Positions 15,647 through 23,824 of a stretch of DNA of 64,000 nt are shown piece after piece (within the stretch, counting starts at the first letter, position 1; every line of letters starts with the position of its first letter). The notes beneath the pieces were generated by a model. That model was not told where the DNA came from and did not search any database. It was given only the letters and a program-made list of their open reading frames with translations. Position numbers and translations under genes: made by a program. The DNA lies in assembly GCA_005884115.1 (NCBI GenBank), contig VAXW01000003.1, positions 124,001-188,000 of the forward strand, read 5' to 3'. The DNA comes from Actinomycetota bacterium (GTDB lineage Bacteria > Actinomycetota > Thermoleophilia > Solirubrobacterales > Solirubrobacteraceae).

Positions 15647-16495
15647 GTGCGGCTGCGGCTCGGCGAGTACACGGACTCCGGCGGGCGGCCACGGCAGATC
15701 ATCGGCATCGACGGCGCCGGCGGCAGCGTGTTGGTGATCGATCGCGATGCGGTGACGCACGGAGACGACCGGCTCCTGGCACACCTCGCTGCCGACGAGC
15801 CGATCGAGAACGCGTCGCTCGTGTCTCGCGGCTACCTGGGCGAGGGCGTCGTGCGGTGCATCCGCCCCCGGCGCGTGGTGGCGCGAGACTTCCACGCCGC
15901 GCCACTCGACGACGAGGACGACGACGAGCCCGAGCGGGCTCCCCTGGTGATCGACGCACCCGAGCTCGACCGGGCGGGCCATGCGTACCGACTCGAGCCG
16001 GTTCGCGGCTCGTTGTGCATACCGGAGCTGCGCTGGCGTCGCCTGCCTCCGAGCGCCGTCGCGGCCGATGCGTCCATCGTCAGCGTGCGCGAGGCGGTCG
16101 CGCGGCTCGAAAGCTACGAACCCATCTGCGCTTTGACGCGGCGGACGCTCCGCGCACACCGCCAGACGCGTCAGCTCTCGACCGCTGTCCTGCGCTTGGA
16201 GGTGCAGCGCCTGCAGCGGAGTCCGATCGTCTTGAACCGCGGACTCAGAGAGGCGGTGATTGCCGCGACCGAGCGGCACGGCCTCAGCATGAGCGAGATC
16301 GCGATGCGCTGCGGGCGGATCAAGTACGACCGCGCCGGCAACGCCAGCGGCGAGACCAGCTGGCTCGCGCGGCGGCTGGGCATCCTGCCCGAGGGCGGGC
16401 AGCAGGCGCCGACGCCGTGGATCCACAGCGACGTGCTCGCGCTCATAGCCCGCCGGGGCCTGGGCGTGAGCCCTCGAGAGGTCGAACTGGACTGA
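15647..16495 (+). CDS. Unknown module protein with C-terminal HTH-like segments
   Basis: GTG 15647 gives 282 residues and starts directly in the structured part (VRLRLGEYTDSGG). TTG 15560 would add 29 disordered residues. The N-terminal half is beta-rich (RQIIGIDGAGGSVLVIDRD), followed by an acidic stretch (DDEDDDEPE). The C-terminal half has IPELRWRRLPP, a helical region, and two HTH-looking units (HGLSMSEIAMRCGRIK and GETSWLARRLGIL), ending PWIHSDVLALIARRGLG. I do not recognise the family. Its position between two DNA-translocase-type ATPases suggests a DNA-binding or substrate-selection role, which is inference. Confidence 0.7.
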   Translation: MRLRLGEYTDSGGRPRQIIGIDGAGGSVLVIDRDAVTHGDDRLLAHLAADEPIENASLVSRGYLGEGVVRCIRPRRVVARDFHAAPLDDEDDDEPERAPLVIDAPELDRAGHAYRLEPVRGSLCIPELRWRRLPPSAVAADASIVSVREAVARLESYEPICALTRRTLRAHRQTRQLSTAVLRLEVQRLQRSPIVLNRGLREAVIAATERHGLSMSEIAMRCGRIKYDRAGNASGETSWLARRLGILPEGGQQAPTPWIHSDVLALIARRGLGVSPREVELD

Positions 16496-16687
16496 GCTGA
16501 CGCGCCGCCACCCCGCGGGCCGCAGCGTTCGATTCCTCGCGGGAGCAAGCGACCCGCACCCAGCAGGACCACTCGCGGCGCCGGGCCCAGAGGGCCCGTG
16601 CCGCTTCTCCATCCGACCACGAGCCGACTCCAACGGCGCGTGCGCCTCGGCTGCCGCTTGCGCGGGCGGGGCTTGAAAGGAGGGGCT

Positions 16688-18391
16688 ATGCCCTCACGAC
16701 CGCAGTTATCCCAAACCGGCTTTGATCCTCTCGCGCCCGTCGGCGCACTCGTGCACTGGCTCGCGGTTGCGACCGCCGAGGTGGCGCTCGGCGTCCTCGT
16801 GGGGCGCCTGGGCGCGCGCCTCATGCGCCGCTTGAACCTGCACTGGGGCTGGGCGCTCGTCGGACTCGCGCTTGTCCTGACCATGCACCGCGCCCTTGGC
16901 AGCGCGAGCCCGATGCTCGCAGTCGCGATGCTCGCGGCCGCGACGCGCGTAAGACGCTGGCACCGCGACGACGTTCAGGCAGGCTGTGATCTGGCCGCAT
17001 CCGCGGACCGCCGAGTCACGCCGCTCAGTGCTTTCGGACGCGCCCTCGGACGCTCTTTCCACGCCTTCGGCCGCACGAGGCGCATCCGGCCCGGCGCTTC
17101 GCTCGGCGGATCGCGCGGAGAGCTCGTGCTCGGGCATGAGGCGGGCGGTCGTGCGCTGGAGATCCCCCTGTCGCTCAGCGGCGGTGGACGGCACATGCTC
17201 ATCATCGGCGCCACCGGCTCCGGCAAGACCGTGACGCAGACCTGGATCGCGTCGCAGGCCATCGCGCGCGGGATGGGCGCCGTCGTGATCGACCCGAAGG
17301 GCGACCGCTTCATGCGCGCGACGCTACGTCGCGCCGCAGAGACAGCCGGACGACGCTACATCGAGTGGACTCCTTCGGGGACGTCCGTCTACAACCCCTA
17401 CGCCCACGGAAGCGACACCGAAATCGCCGACAAGGTATTGGCCGGTGAGCGCTTCTCAGAGCCTCACTACCTGCGCCAGGCGCAGCGCTACCTCGGCCAC
17501 GTGGTCCGCACTTTGCGGGGTGCTGGGGTGGAGGTGAGCCTCGCGGCCATCGTCGCTCACCTGGATCGCGACGAGCTCGAGGTTCGCGCCCGCCAGCTTG
17601 ACGAGCGGGAGGCTCTGGTCACACACGCGTATCTCGACTCACTCACCTCTCGGCAGATGCGCGATCTAGCGGGCGTACGCGACCGCCTTGCGATCCTGAC
17701 CGAGTCCGACGTCGGAAGGTGGCTCGATCCGCGAACGGCCGCGGTGCCGCGTTTCGACCTGTTGGAAGCGGTTCGCGACAGGGCCGTCGTGTACTTCGAT
17801 CTCGCCGCCGACAGTCGACCCCTGCTCGCGCAGATGCTCGGCGCGGCAGTCGTCCAGGACCTGCAGACCACGGTGGCGGCACTTCAGGGCAGGCCCGTAC
17901 CAACCGTCGCCGTGATCGATGAGTTCTCGGCGCTGGCCGCGCCCCAAGTCGTGCGGCTGTTCGGCCGTGCGCGCTCGTCCGGGCTCAGCCTGCTGCTCGG
18001 CACCCAGGAGCTCACCGATCTTCGCGTAGCTGGACGCGAGCGCTTGCTGGAGCAGGTGATCGGCAACCTTTCGGTGCTGGTCGCTCATCGCCAGGTCGTC
18101 CCCGCCTCAGCGGAGCTCGTGGCGCGCATCTCGGGCGTGCGTGGCGCGTGGAAGACGATGCGCCGGGCGGACGGAACCTTCACGCGAACAAGGGTTCGCG
18201 AGCAGGTGCTCCGACCCGAGCAGGTCATGGAGCTCGCTCGCGGCTGGGCCGCCGTCTCGGTCCTGGAGGCTGGTTCGCCCGCGCGCATCGTGAGCGTCAT
18301 GACGCCGCCCGCGGGACCGCCGGCGAGCGATGTGATCTCAGACAGCCTCGCAGGCACATCTGCGCCGGCATGCGGAGGAGGAAGGCGATGA
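16688..18391 (+). CDS. VirD4/TraG-type coupling ATPase
   Basis: 567 residues from ATG 16688, preceded by GGAGGGG. N-terminal hydrophobic segments at about residues 20-45 and 55-95 anchor it in the membrane. The ATPase has a textbook Walker A GATGSGKT (174-181), VIDPKGDRF near 200-207, and Walker B VIDEFSAL around 409-416. A glutamine-containing sensor segment (LLLGTQELTDL) follows. This is the layout of type IV coupling proteins, which bring DNA substrates to a secretion channel. No channel or pilin gene lies nearby. The stop overlaps the next start (ATGA). Confidence 0.9.
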   Translation: MPSRPQLSQTGFDPLAPVGALVHWLAVATAEVALGVLVGRLGARLMRRLNLHWGWALVGLALVLTMHRALGSASPMLAVAMLAAATRVRRWHRDDVQAGCDLAASADRRVTPLSAFGRALGRSFHAFGRTRRIRPGASLGGSRGELVLGHEAGGRALEIPLSLSGGGRHMLIIGATGSGKTVTQTWIASQAIARGMGAVVIDPKGDRFMRATLRRAAETAGRRYIEWTPSGTSVYNPYAHGSDTEIADKVLAGERFSEPHYLRQAQRYLGHVVRTLRGAGVEVSLAAIVAHLDRDELEVRARQLDEREALVTHAYLDSLTSRQMRDLAGVRDRLAILTESDVGRWLDPRTAAVPRFDLLEAVRDRAVVYFDLAADSRPLLAQMLGAAVVQDLQTTVAALQGRPVPTVAVIDEFSALAAPQVVRLFGRARSSGLSLLLGTQELTDLRVAGRERLLEQVIGNLSVLVAHRQVVPASAELVARISGVRGAWKTMRRADGTFTRTRVREQVLRPEQVMELARGWAAVSVLEAGSPARIVSVMTPPAGPPASDVISDSLAGTSAPACGGGRR

Positions 18392-19158
18392 GTACCTCCA
18401 GCGAGCAGGCACTTGGCGCCTCGCGCGAGCGCGTGGCGCTCGTGCGCTGGATCTCGCTTATGGGCGCCGCGACGGACCAGGCGGTCGCCCGCCGCGAGCA
18501 AATCACGCTGGCCTCAGCAAGAGCTCGGCTCACAGGAGCGCAGCGCGCCGGCTTGCTCGCGCGCCGGCGCCCGCTCTACGGGCAGCCTTCGTTGTACTTC
18601 GCCACCGCGGCCGGGATGAAGGTGGCAGGGGAGAGCGGGCTAGGTCAGTGCCGCGTGAGCGCGGCCAACGCGGCGCACCTCATCGCCTGTGCTGCCGCCG
18701 CGGCCGAGCTCGAGAGCAGCTTCCTCGAGCACACCGTACGCAGCGAGCGCGAGCTTCGACGCGCGGAGCAAGAGCTCGGCGTACCGCTCGCGAGCGCGCG
18801 CCTCGGCGCGCCGGGCGCGGAGCGCTCGTGGCATCGTCCGGACCTCGTTCTATGGCCGCGAGCCCCGCGCGCCGGGCTCCCGGTCGCGGTTGAGGTCGAG
18901 CTCACGGTCAAGGCCCCACGGCGGCTGGTCGAGATCTGCCGCGCATGGGCGCGGGCACGGTGCGTCGCGGGGGTGCTCTACCTGGTCTCGCCGCAAGTAG
19001 AGCGGCCGCTGCGGCGCGCGATCGAGCGGGCGCTGGCGGGCGAGACGGTCGTCGCCGTTCCGCTGAGCACGTTGACGCACGCGCGCGACGGCCACCGCGT
19101 TCATGCGTCGCGGGCCAGCCACAGCGCCGCCCACTCGCCCCGCTCCAGCGTGGCCTGA
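18388..19158 (+). CDS. Replication-relaxation-like protein
   Basis: 256 residues from ATG 18388, with ribosome binding site GGAGGAGG and a 4-bp overlap with the coupling ATPase. The N-terminal 75 residues look like a winged helix (VALVRWISLMGAATDQAVARRE, ARLTGAQRAGLLARRR). The C-terminal half has the replication-relaxation/PD-(D/E)XK-like pattern: RPDLVLW near 151, then VAVEVELTVKAPRRLVEICRAW near 166-187. It is a shorter version of the C-terminal part of the 1303-aa protein. Its 3' end overlaps prmA antisense by 58 bp, so the last 20 residues are read opposite the end of prmA. Confidence 0.7.
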   Translation: MSTSSEQALGASRERVALVRWISLMGAATDQAVARREQITLASARARLTGAQRAGLLARRRPLYGQPSLYFATAAGMKVAGESGLGQCRVSAANAAHLIACAAAAAELESSFLEHTVRSERELRRAEQELGVPLASARLGAPGAERSWHRPDLVLWPRAPRAGLPVAVEVELTVKAPRRLVEICRAWARARCVAGVLYLVSPQVERPLRRAIERALAGETVVAVPLSTLTHARDGHRVHASRASHSAAHSPRSSVA

Positions 19159-20003
19159 ACGCTCATGCCACGGGCCGCCCGGAACGCGTCAGCGACCTCG
19201 CTTGCCTGCTCGCGCAGCAGGCCACCGGCGAGCAGGTGCTGCGGCGTGAAGGCCATCTGGCGCGAGAGCTCGAGCAGCAGTGGCACCAGCAGGTTCGCCA
19301 CCACGACCGTCGAGCTCACACGCTCGCCGCCTCCTGCGATCGGCGCGAGCGGGCGCGCGCGGATGTCGAAGCGGCGTATCTCCACGGACGCACGATTGGC
19401 GGCCACGTTCACTCGCGCCGCATCTACGCTGTCGCGGTCATGGTCGAGGCCGACCACCGGCGAGAAGCCAAGCCTGGCGGCCGCGATCGCGAGCACTCCG
19501 GATCCGGTGCCGACATCCAGCAGCGGACCGCGCTCTCGGGAGGCCGCCAGCCTCAGCAGCAGCTCCAGGCAGAGCTGCGTGCTGGCGTGCGCGCCGGTGC
19601 CGAAGGCCTGACCGGGATCGATCACAATGTCCTCGACGCCGTCCTCGTGGCCGTCTGGCGCCTCCCACGGCGGTCGTACGCGCAACGCCCGGACAGGGAC
19701 GCGCCCGCCGTGAATGTGTGAAAGGCAGGCAGGCGCGCGGATCAGAACGGGGCGGTGGAATCGCTTCCAGCGCGCCTGCCAGTCGTCGGCGATCTCAGTG
19801 GTCGACACCTCCACGAGCGCGTCGCCGGCGGCAGCTTCCAGCGCGGGCAGGCTTGGGATCTCGCCAGGGGGCCCGTACACGGCGAACTCGACCGTGCCGT
19901 CCTCCCCCGGCACCTCTTCAAGGCCCGAGGGCGCGATCTCGAGAAGCTCGGCGAGCACGACCTCGGCCAGCTCCGGCCGGACGCGCACGGCGAGACGGAT
20001 CAC
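19101..20003 (-). CDS. prmA: Ribosomal protein L11 methyltransferase
   Basis: 300 residues. The N-terminal domain is followed by the AdoMet-binding Rossmann part: DPGQAFGTGAHASTQLCLE (substrate loop), LLDVGTGSGVLAIAA (motif I) and VVGLDHDRDSV (motif II). PrmA trimethylates lysines and the N-terminus of ribosomal protein L11. An NLL motif (VVVANLLVPLLLEL) corresponds to the usual NPPY-like region in this family. The start ATG at 20003 overlaps the dnaJ stop (ATGA), making it third in the hrcA-dnaJ-prmA operon, a common bacterial order. Its end overlaps the convergent module gene. Confidence 0.93.
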   Translation of the reverse strand: MIRLAVRVRPELAEVVLAELLEIAPSGLEEVPGEDGTVEFAVYGPPGEIPSLPALEAAAGDALVEVSTTEIADDWQARWKRFHRPVLIRAPACLSHIHGGRVPVRALRVRPPWEAPDGHEDGVEDIVIDPGQAFGTGAHASTQLCLELLLRLAASRERGPLLDVGTGSGVLAIAAARLGFSPVVGLDHDRDSVDAARVNVAANRASVEIRRFDIRARPLAPIAGGGERVSSTVVVANLLVPLLLELSRQMAFTPQHLLAGGLLREQASEVADAFRAARGMSVQATLERGEWAALWLARDA

Positions 20004-21121
20004 GCAGCCTGGCTGCCCAGGGCCCGGCGAAGCTTGCTGAAGATCGACTCCTCCGAGCGCAGGTTCTCAGCGGTCAACGTTCCGCTCAGCCGCTCCATCA
20101 GCTCGCGCTGCTCCTCGCTGAGGCGCCGGGGTATCACGACGTTGACCACCACGCGCAGATCTCCGCGGCGCCCGCGATGAAGCGCCGGCATGCCGTGACC
20201 GCGCAGGGTCAGGACCTCGCCCGGCTGTGTCCCGGCAGGCAGCTCGATGGAGGCCTGCCCGTCAAGCGTCGGCACCTCGAGCTTGGTCCCCAGCGCGGCG
20301 AGAGGCGCAGGAACGTCCAGCGCCGTGATCAGGTCATCACCCTCGCGCAGGAAGCGCTTGTCCTCCTTGACGCGGACAAGCACGTAGAGGTCGCCGGATT
20401 CAGCTCCTGCCTCGCCCGCGTGCCCGCGACCCGTCAGCCGGACTCGCTGGCCATCTGATATGCCGGCCGGGACTTCGACCGTCGCCCGGCGTACCGCCGC
20501 GCGCCGTCCGCGGCCGCGGCATTCGCGGCATGGCCGCGAGGCGAGACGCCCCTCGCCGTGGCAGGCGTCGCATACGACGGTGCGCACCATCTGGCCGAAG
20601 GGCGTGCGCGCCACAGAGCGAAGCTGACCGGCGCCCGCGCAGCGAGCGCACGTCTCGATCGGGGTACCCGGCTCGGCACCGTTTCCGTGACAGCGCTCGC
20701 AGCGCTCGACCGCCTCGTAGCTGACCTCCACGTTCGCGCCCTGGCTTGCTTCGAGGAGATCCAGCTCGATGGACACGGCGACGTCGCCGCCCGGCGCCGG
20801 CCCGGGGCGTCCACCGAACATGCCACCACCACCGAAGAACGCGTCGAACAGGTCGCCGATCGAGGAGAAGGCGTCGAAGTTGGGAGCGAACCCGCCAGAG
20901 CGAAGACCCTCGTGTCCGTAGCGGTCGTACATCGCTCGACGCTCCGCGTCGGAGAGGATCTCGTAGGCCTCGGCGGCCTCCTTGAACTTCTCCTCGGCGT
21001 CGGGGTCGTGTGCGTTTACGTCCGGGTGCAGCTCGCGCGCGAGCGCTCGGAACGCCCTCTTGATCTCCTGCCCGGAGGCGTCCCGTGACACCGCAAGCAC
21101 GTCGTAGGGATCACGAGGCAT
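20000..21121 (-). CDS. dnaJ: Chaperone protein DnaJ
   Basis: 373 residues from ATG 21121; the frame extends 13 codons upstream into hrcA, but the J domain starts at MPRDPYDVL, so the shorter start is chosen. The J domain has HPD (RELHPDVN), then a Gly/Phe-rich segment (DLFDAFFGGGG). Four zinc repeats follow: CERCHGNG, CARCAGAG, CDACHGEG and CRECRGRG. The C-terminal substrate domains follow. It stimulates DnaK ATPase and holds unfolded clients. It starts 11 bp after the hrcA stop and overlaps prmA, so it is probably under HrcA control. No dnaK or grpE is in the window. Confidence 0.96.
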   Translation of the reverse strand: MPRDPYDVLAVSRDASGQEIKRAFRALARELHPDVNAHDPDAEEKFKEAAEAYEILSDAERRAMYDRYGHEGLRSGGFAPNFDAFSSIGDLFDAFFGGGGMFGGRPGPAPGGDVAVSIELDLLEASQGANVEVSYEAVERCERCHGNGAEPGTPIETCARCAGAGQLRSVARTPFGQMVRTVVCDACHGEGRLASRPCRECRGRGRRAAVRRATVEVPAGISDGQRVRLTGRGHAGEAGAESGDLYVLVRVKEDKRFLREGDDLITALDVPAPLAALGTKLEVPTLDGQASIELPAGTQPGEVLTLRGHGMPALHRGRRGDLRVVVNVVIPRRLSEEQRELMERLSGTLTAENLRSEESIFSKLRRALGSQAA

Positions 21122-21131
21122 GCTCGTCGCG

Positions 21132-22157
21132 TCAGGTCTCGGCATATGCGTCTTCGACATAGCGCGACAGCTGGTGCGCCGCCTCGCGAACGGTGACGAT
21201 CGCGCCGGCGTAGTCCATGCGCACGGGGCCGATCACCGAGACCGCGCCGAGCTTGCGTCGCGCCATCCCGTAGCCCGTAGCCACCAGAGCGAGCGAGCGC
21301 AGCGCGGGAATCTCGTTCTCGTGCCCGATCCGCACGTAGATCCCCGACTGATCGAGCGCAGCGCGCAGCACGCGCAGGAGCAGCACACGGCGCTCCAGCA
21401 GGCTGACCAGGCCTTTGAGCTGAGCCGCGTCGTCGATCTGCCCACCGGCGAACAGGCGCGCTGAGCCCCCCACGTAGAGTTCGTCGTCTGCCTCGACCTC
21501 GAGGTGTCCGAAAGCGGGTGCCAGGCGCTCCAGAAACGCGAGCTCGACCGCGGACAGACTGGAGTCAACGAGTCGCTGCAGGAGCATCCGCGCGCCCAGC
21601 CCGAGGCCGACGAGGCGCTCGTTCAGGTACTCCCCGGCCCAGGACACAAGCCCGGGGTCTACGGGCTGCTCGTATGTGGCGAACATCTTCGAGACGCCAC
21701 CTGTGGAGGTGATGATCACGACCATCACGACCTGCGGCTGCAGCGCGAGGACCTCGATGTGCCGGATCGATGCGGTCGTCAATGAGGGCGCGGAGACGAC
21801 CGCGAGCAGGTTGGTCATCTGCGAGAGGGTCTCGGTCGTCGCCCGCATCGCCTGGTCGACCTCGCGCTTGGTGAGCGAGAGCTCGAGCCGGCGCGCGGGC
21901 GTCAGCCCGTGCCCCGAGCTCAGCATGCGGTCGACCACGTAGCGATGCCCGGCGTCGGTGGGTATGCGCCCGGCCGAGACATGCGGATGCGCGAGCAACC
22001 CCTGCTCCTCGAGCAGGGCGAGTTCGCTGCGCACGGTCGAGGGCGCGCAGTTGAGCTCCGGGTCGGCAGCGATCGCCTTTGACGCTACGGGCTGCCCGCT
22101 GCGCAGGTACTCGTCGACGACGGCGCAGAGGATCTGCTCCTGGCGGTGGGTGAGCAT
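21132..22157 (-). CDS. hrcA: Heat-inducible transcription repressor HrcA
   Basis: 341 residues. The N-terminal winged helix reads RQEQILCAVVDEYLRSGQPV and APSTVRSELALLEEQGLL, with HVSAGRIPTDAGHRYVVD, the HrcA signature. The C-terminal GAF-like dimer domain ends VRMDYAGAIVTVREAAHQLSRYV. HrcA represses chaperone genes through CIRCE operators. No CIRCE (TTAGCACTC-N9-GAGTGCTAA) is seen upstream of this gene; instead a GGCGCC inverted repeat lies between -35 and -10. The TACAAT box 6 nt before the ATG implies a leaderless transcript. Confidence 0.95.
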   Translation of the reverse strand: MLTHRQEQILCAVVDEYLRSGQPVASKAIAADPELNCAPSTVRSELALLEEQGLLAHPHVSAGRIPTDAGHRYVVDRMLSSGHGLTPARRLELSLTKREVDQAMRATTETLSQMTNLLAVVSAPSLTTASIRHIEVLALQPQVVMVVIITSTGGVSKMFATYEQPVDPGLVSWAGEYLNERLVGLGLGARMLLQRLVDSSLSAVELAFLERLAPAFGHLEVEADDELYVGGSARLFAGGQIDDAAQLKGLVSLLERRVLLLRVLRAALDQSGIYVRIGHENEIPALRSLALVATGYGMARRKLGAVSVIGPVRMDYAGAIVTVREAAHQLSRYVEDAYAET

Positions 22158-22163
22158 GATGAG

Positions 22164-22191
22164 ATTGTAGGCGCCGCCTCATCGGCGCCAA
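22164..22191 (-). promoter_or_regulatory. hrcA promoter with GGCGCC inverted repeat
   Basis: On the reverse strand: TTGGCG (22191-22186), 16-nt spacer, TACAAT (22169-22164), then CTCATC and the hrcA ATG. The spacer holds GGCGCC-N8-GGCGCC (22170-22189), a possible operator. The start codon would be at or next to the transcript start. Confidence 0.55.
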
Positions 22192-22242
22192 CAGGCGTCG
22201 GCTGCCCGGGCTCGGCGTCTTGCGTGCCGCGGGCAGGTGCCG

Positions 22243-22650
22243 TCAAGGCTCGATCTCTGCCTCGGCGTTGCGGATGATCTGGTTGCCGCCCTGCTCTGCG
22301 ACCGTGTCGATCACGATCCGGGAGCCGTTCGCCTCGCGCACGGTGCCGCTGACGACGATCTCCTGCTCCGGCAGCCCCATCCCGCGAAACTGGACGGACA
22401 GGCGCTTGAGGTGCTCCGGCCCTCCCGCCGCCTCCGTCTGCGCGCGGGCGACCTGCGCCATGGTCCAGAGACCGTGAAGGATCCTGCCCGGCAGGCCGAC
22501 GGAGCGTGCGAACTCATCATCGATGTGAATGGGGTTGAAGTCGCCCGAGGCTCCCGCGTAGCGCATCGTCACGAACTTGTCGGGCGTCACTCGCAGCTCG
22601 GGGATGCTGGCACCGGGGTCACTTGGAATCTGCGATCGCTCGGAAGACAT
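22243..22650 (-). CDS. hadB: MaoC-type (3R)-hydroxyacyl-ACP dehydratase, HadB-like subunit
   Basis: 135 residues from ATG 22650, in hot-dog fold. The hydratase 2 motif is present: YAGASGDFNPIHIDDEFARSVGLPG with catalytic Asp and His, followed by ILHGLWTMAQV. The C-terminal strand region VRFxG-like is LSVQFRGMGLPEQEI. In actinobacteria HadB pairs with a second MaoC-like subunit to dehydrate 3-hydroxyacyl-ACP in fatty acid elongation. The partner gene lies 2 nt upstream, so the two form one translational unit. Confidence 0.85.
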   Translation of the reverse strand: MSSERSQIPSDPGASIPELRVTPDKFVTMRYAGASGDFNPIHIDDEFARSVGLPGRILHGLWTMAQVARAQTEAAGGPEHLKRLSVQFRGMGLPEQEIVVSGTVREANGSRIVIDTVAEQGGNQIIRNAEAEIEP

Positions 22651-22652
22651 GG

Positions 22653-23093
22653 TCACACTCCTCGGACGATGTTCGTCCAGGTGCCGCGGCACACCTGCTC
22701 GCCGCGCTGGTTGGTCGAGATCGACTCGAACGTGTAGTAGCCGCGTCCGTCGCGCTCGGAGATGTCCTTGACGCTCGTGGCGGTCGTTATCTCGTCGCCG
22801 GCCACGACCGGCGGCCCCCACTCGAACACCTGCCCGCCGTGGACCATCATCGCGAAGTTGAGCCCGATCTCTGGATCGAAGATCGGAGGCCCGACCGAGG
22901 GGGCGCTGTAGACGACCGCGAACATTGGCGGCGCCACGACGTCCGCGTATCCCGCCGCGCGGGCAGCATCCACGTCGAGGTGGATCGGGTTGGTCTCGCC
23001 TACGGCGCGCGCGTACTCCTTGATCTTTTCCCGGCCGACCGCGTACAGCACGGGCGTGTAGGTCTTGCCAACTGCCTTGGTGTCGACTGGCAT
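22653..23093 (-). CDS. hadA: FAS1-like dehydratase, HadA/HadC-like subunit
   Basis: 146 residues from ATG 23093 with ribosome binding site GAGGAG. The N-terminal dehydratase fold reads REKIKEYARAVGETNPIHLDVDAARAAGYADVVAPPMFAVV, which is the FAS1_DH/MaoC N signature; the C-terminal strands contain VHGGQVFEWGPPVVAGDEI and YYTFESISTNQRGEQVCRG. Such subunits supply the acyl-binding tunnel and pair with a catalytic HadB-like partner, which is encoded immediately downstream. Naming as A or C cannot be decided from sequence alone. Confidence 0.82.
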   Translation of the reverse strand: MPVDTKAVGKTYTPVLYAVGREKIKEYARAVGETNPIHLDVDAARAAGYADVVAPPMFAVVYSAPSVGPPIFDPEIGLNFAMMVHGGQVFEWGPPVVAGDEITTATSVKDISERDGRGYYTFESISTNQRGEQVCRGTWTNIVRGV

Positions 23094-23191
23094 CCGAAGC
23101 TCCTCGCGGCGCGGACTCGTTCTCAGGGTTTGCGGCGCGCCAGTTTACGCACATGGTGCGCGGGGAGCCGCGTGGCGCGAGCCACGGACGA

Positions 23192-23237
23192 GGGTGCGTC
23201 TCCGCGCCATGGAGTCGCGGAGACCGCAGTCGCACCC
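23192..23237 (-). terminator. Large hairpin downstream of ssb
   Basis: Arms GGGTGCG-TCTCCGCG and CGCGGAGA-(7-nt bulge)-CGCACCC around a 9-nt loop, 13 bp after the ssb stop on the reverse strand. It has no T run, so it may stop transcription with help of a factor, or may protect the ssb mRNA 3' end. Confidence 0.5.
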
Positions 23238-23249
23238 CGGGCGTCGGCG

Positions 23250-23687
23250 TTAGAACTCGAGCTCGCTCTCGCCGGCGCCCGCGCCGACGAGCTCACCGTC
23301 CCCGGCACCGTCCTCGCCGCGCTGATCGCCATCCTCCTCGTCGCCTCCGGTGGGGCTGTCGAGGAACTGGACGTTGTCGGCGACAACGCTCACGGCCTGA
23401 CGGCGCTGCTGATCCGCTGTCTCCCACTCGCGCCAGTCGAGCCGCCCGTCTATGCCAACGCGACTGCCCTTGCGCATGTACTGGCTGACGCTCTCGCCGG
23501 AAGCGCCGTAGACGTTGACATCGAAGTAGTTGGGCTTCTCCGTGTAGCCGCCGTCGGAGTCGCGCCGGCTGCTGTTGCAGGCGATCCTGAGCGCGCACAC
23601 GCTCCCCCCGGAGGGGAGCGCGCGCAACTCGGGATCACGTGTCAGGCGGCCGATCAACACCACGCGGTTGAGGCTCGAGTAAGGCAT
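23250..23687 (-). CDS. ssb: Single-stranded DNA-binding protein
   Basis: 145 residues from ATG 23687 with GGAGA upstream. The OB fold is clear: SLNRVVLIGRLTRDPELRAL, CALRIACNSSRR, PNYFDVNVYGASGESVSQYMRKGSRVGIDGRL and SVVADNVQFL. After residue 115 comes a Gly/Asp/Glu-rich disordered tail ending ESELEF. The usual acidic tip is DDDIPF; here it is altered but still acidic with a terminal Phe, which should allow binding of partner proteins. It is not in an rpsF-ssb-rpsR operon, so it may be a second SSB paralogue. Confidence 0.93.
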   Translation of the reverse strand: MPYSSLNRVVLIGRLTRDPELRALPSGGSVCALRIACNSSRRDSDGGYTEKPNYFDVNVYGASGESVSQYMRKGSRVGIDGRLDWREWETADQQRRQAVSVVADNVQFLDSPTGGDEEDGDQRGEDGAGDGELVGAGAGESELEF

Positions 23688-23824
23688 GAATGCGTCTCCA
23701 TTTGATCGATGGTGAACCCCCGCAGGCAACCGTAGGCGCTGCATGGGACGGTTCTCGCGCTTGGCTCAGCGCTCAGGCCGCTCAGGCATCTCCACCGCGG
23801 CGGGGGTACGCCCCCAACTCGCGC

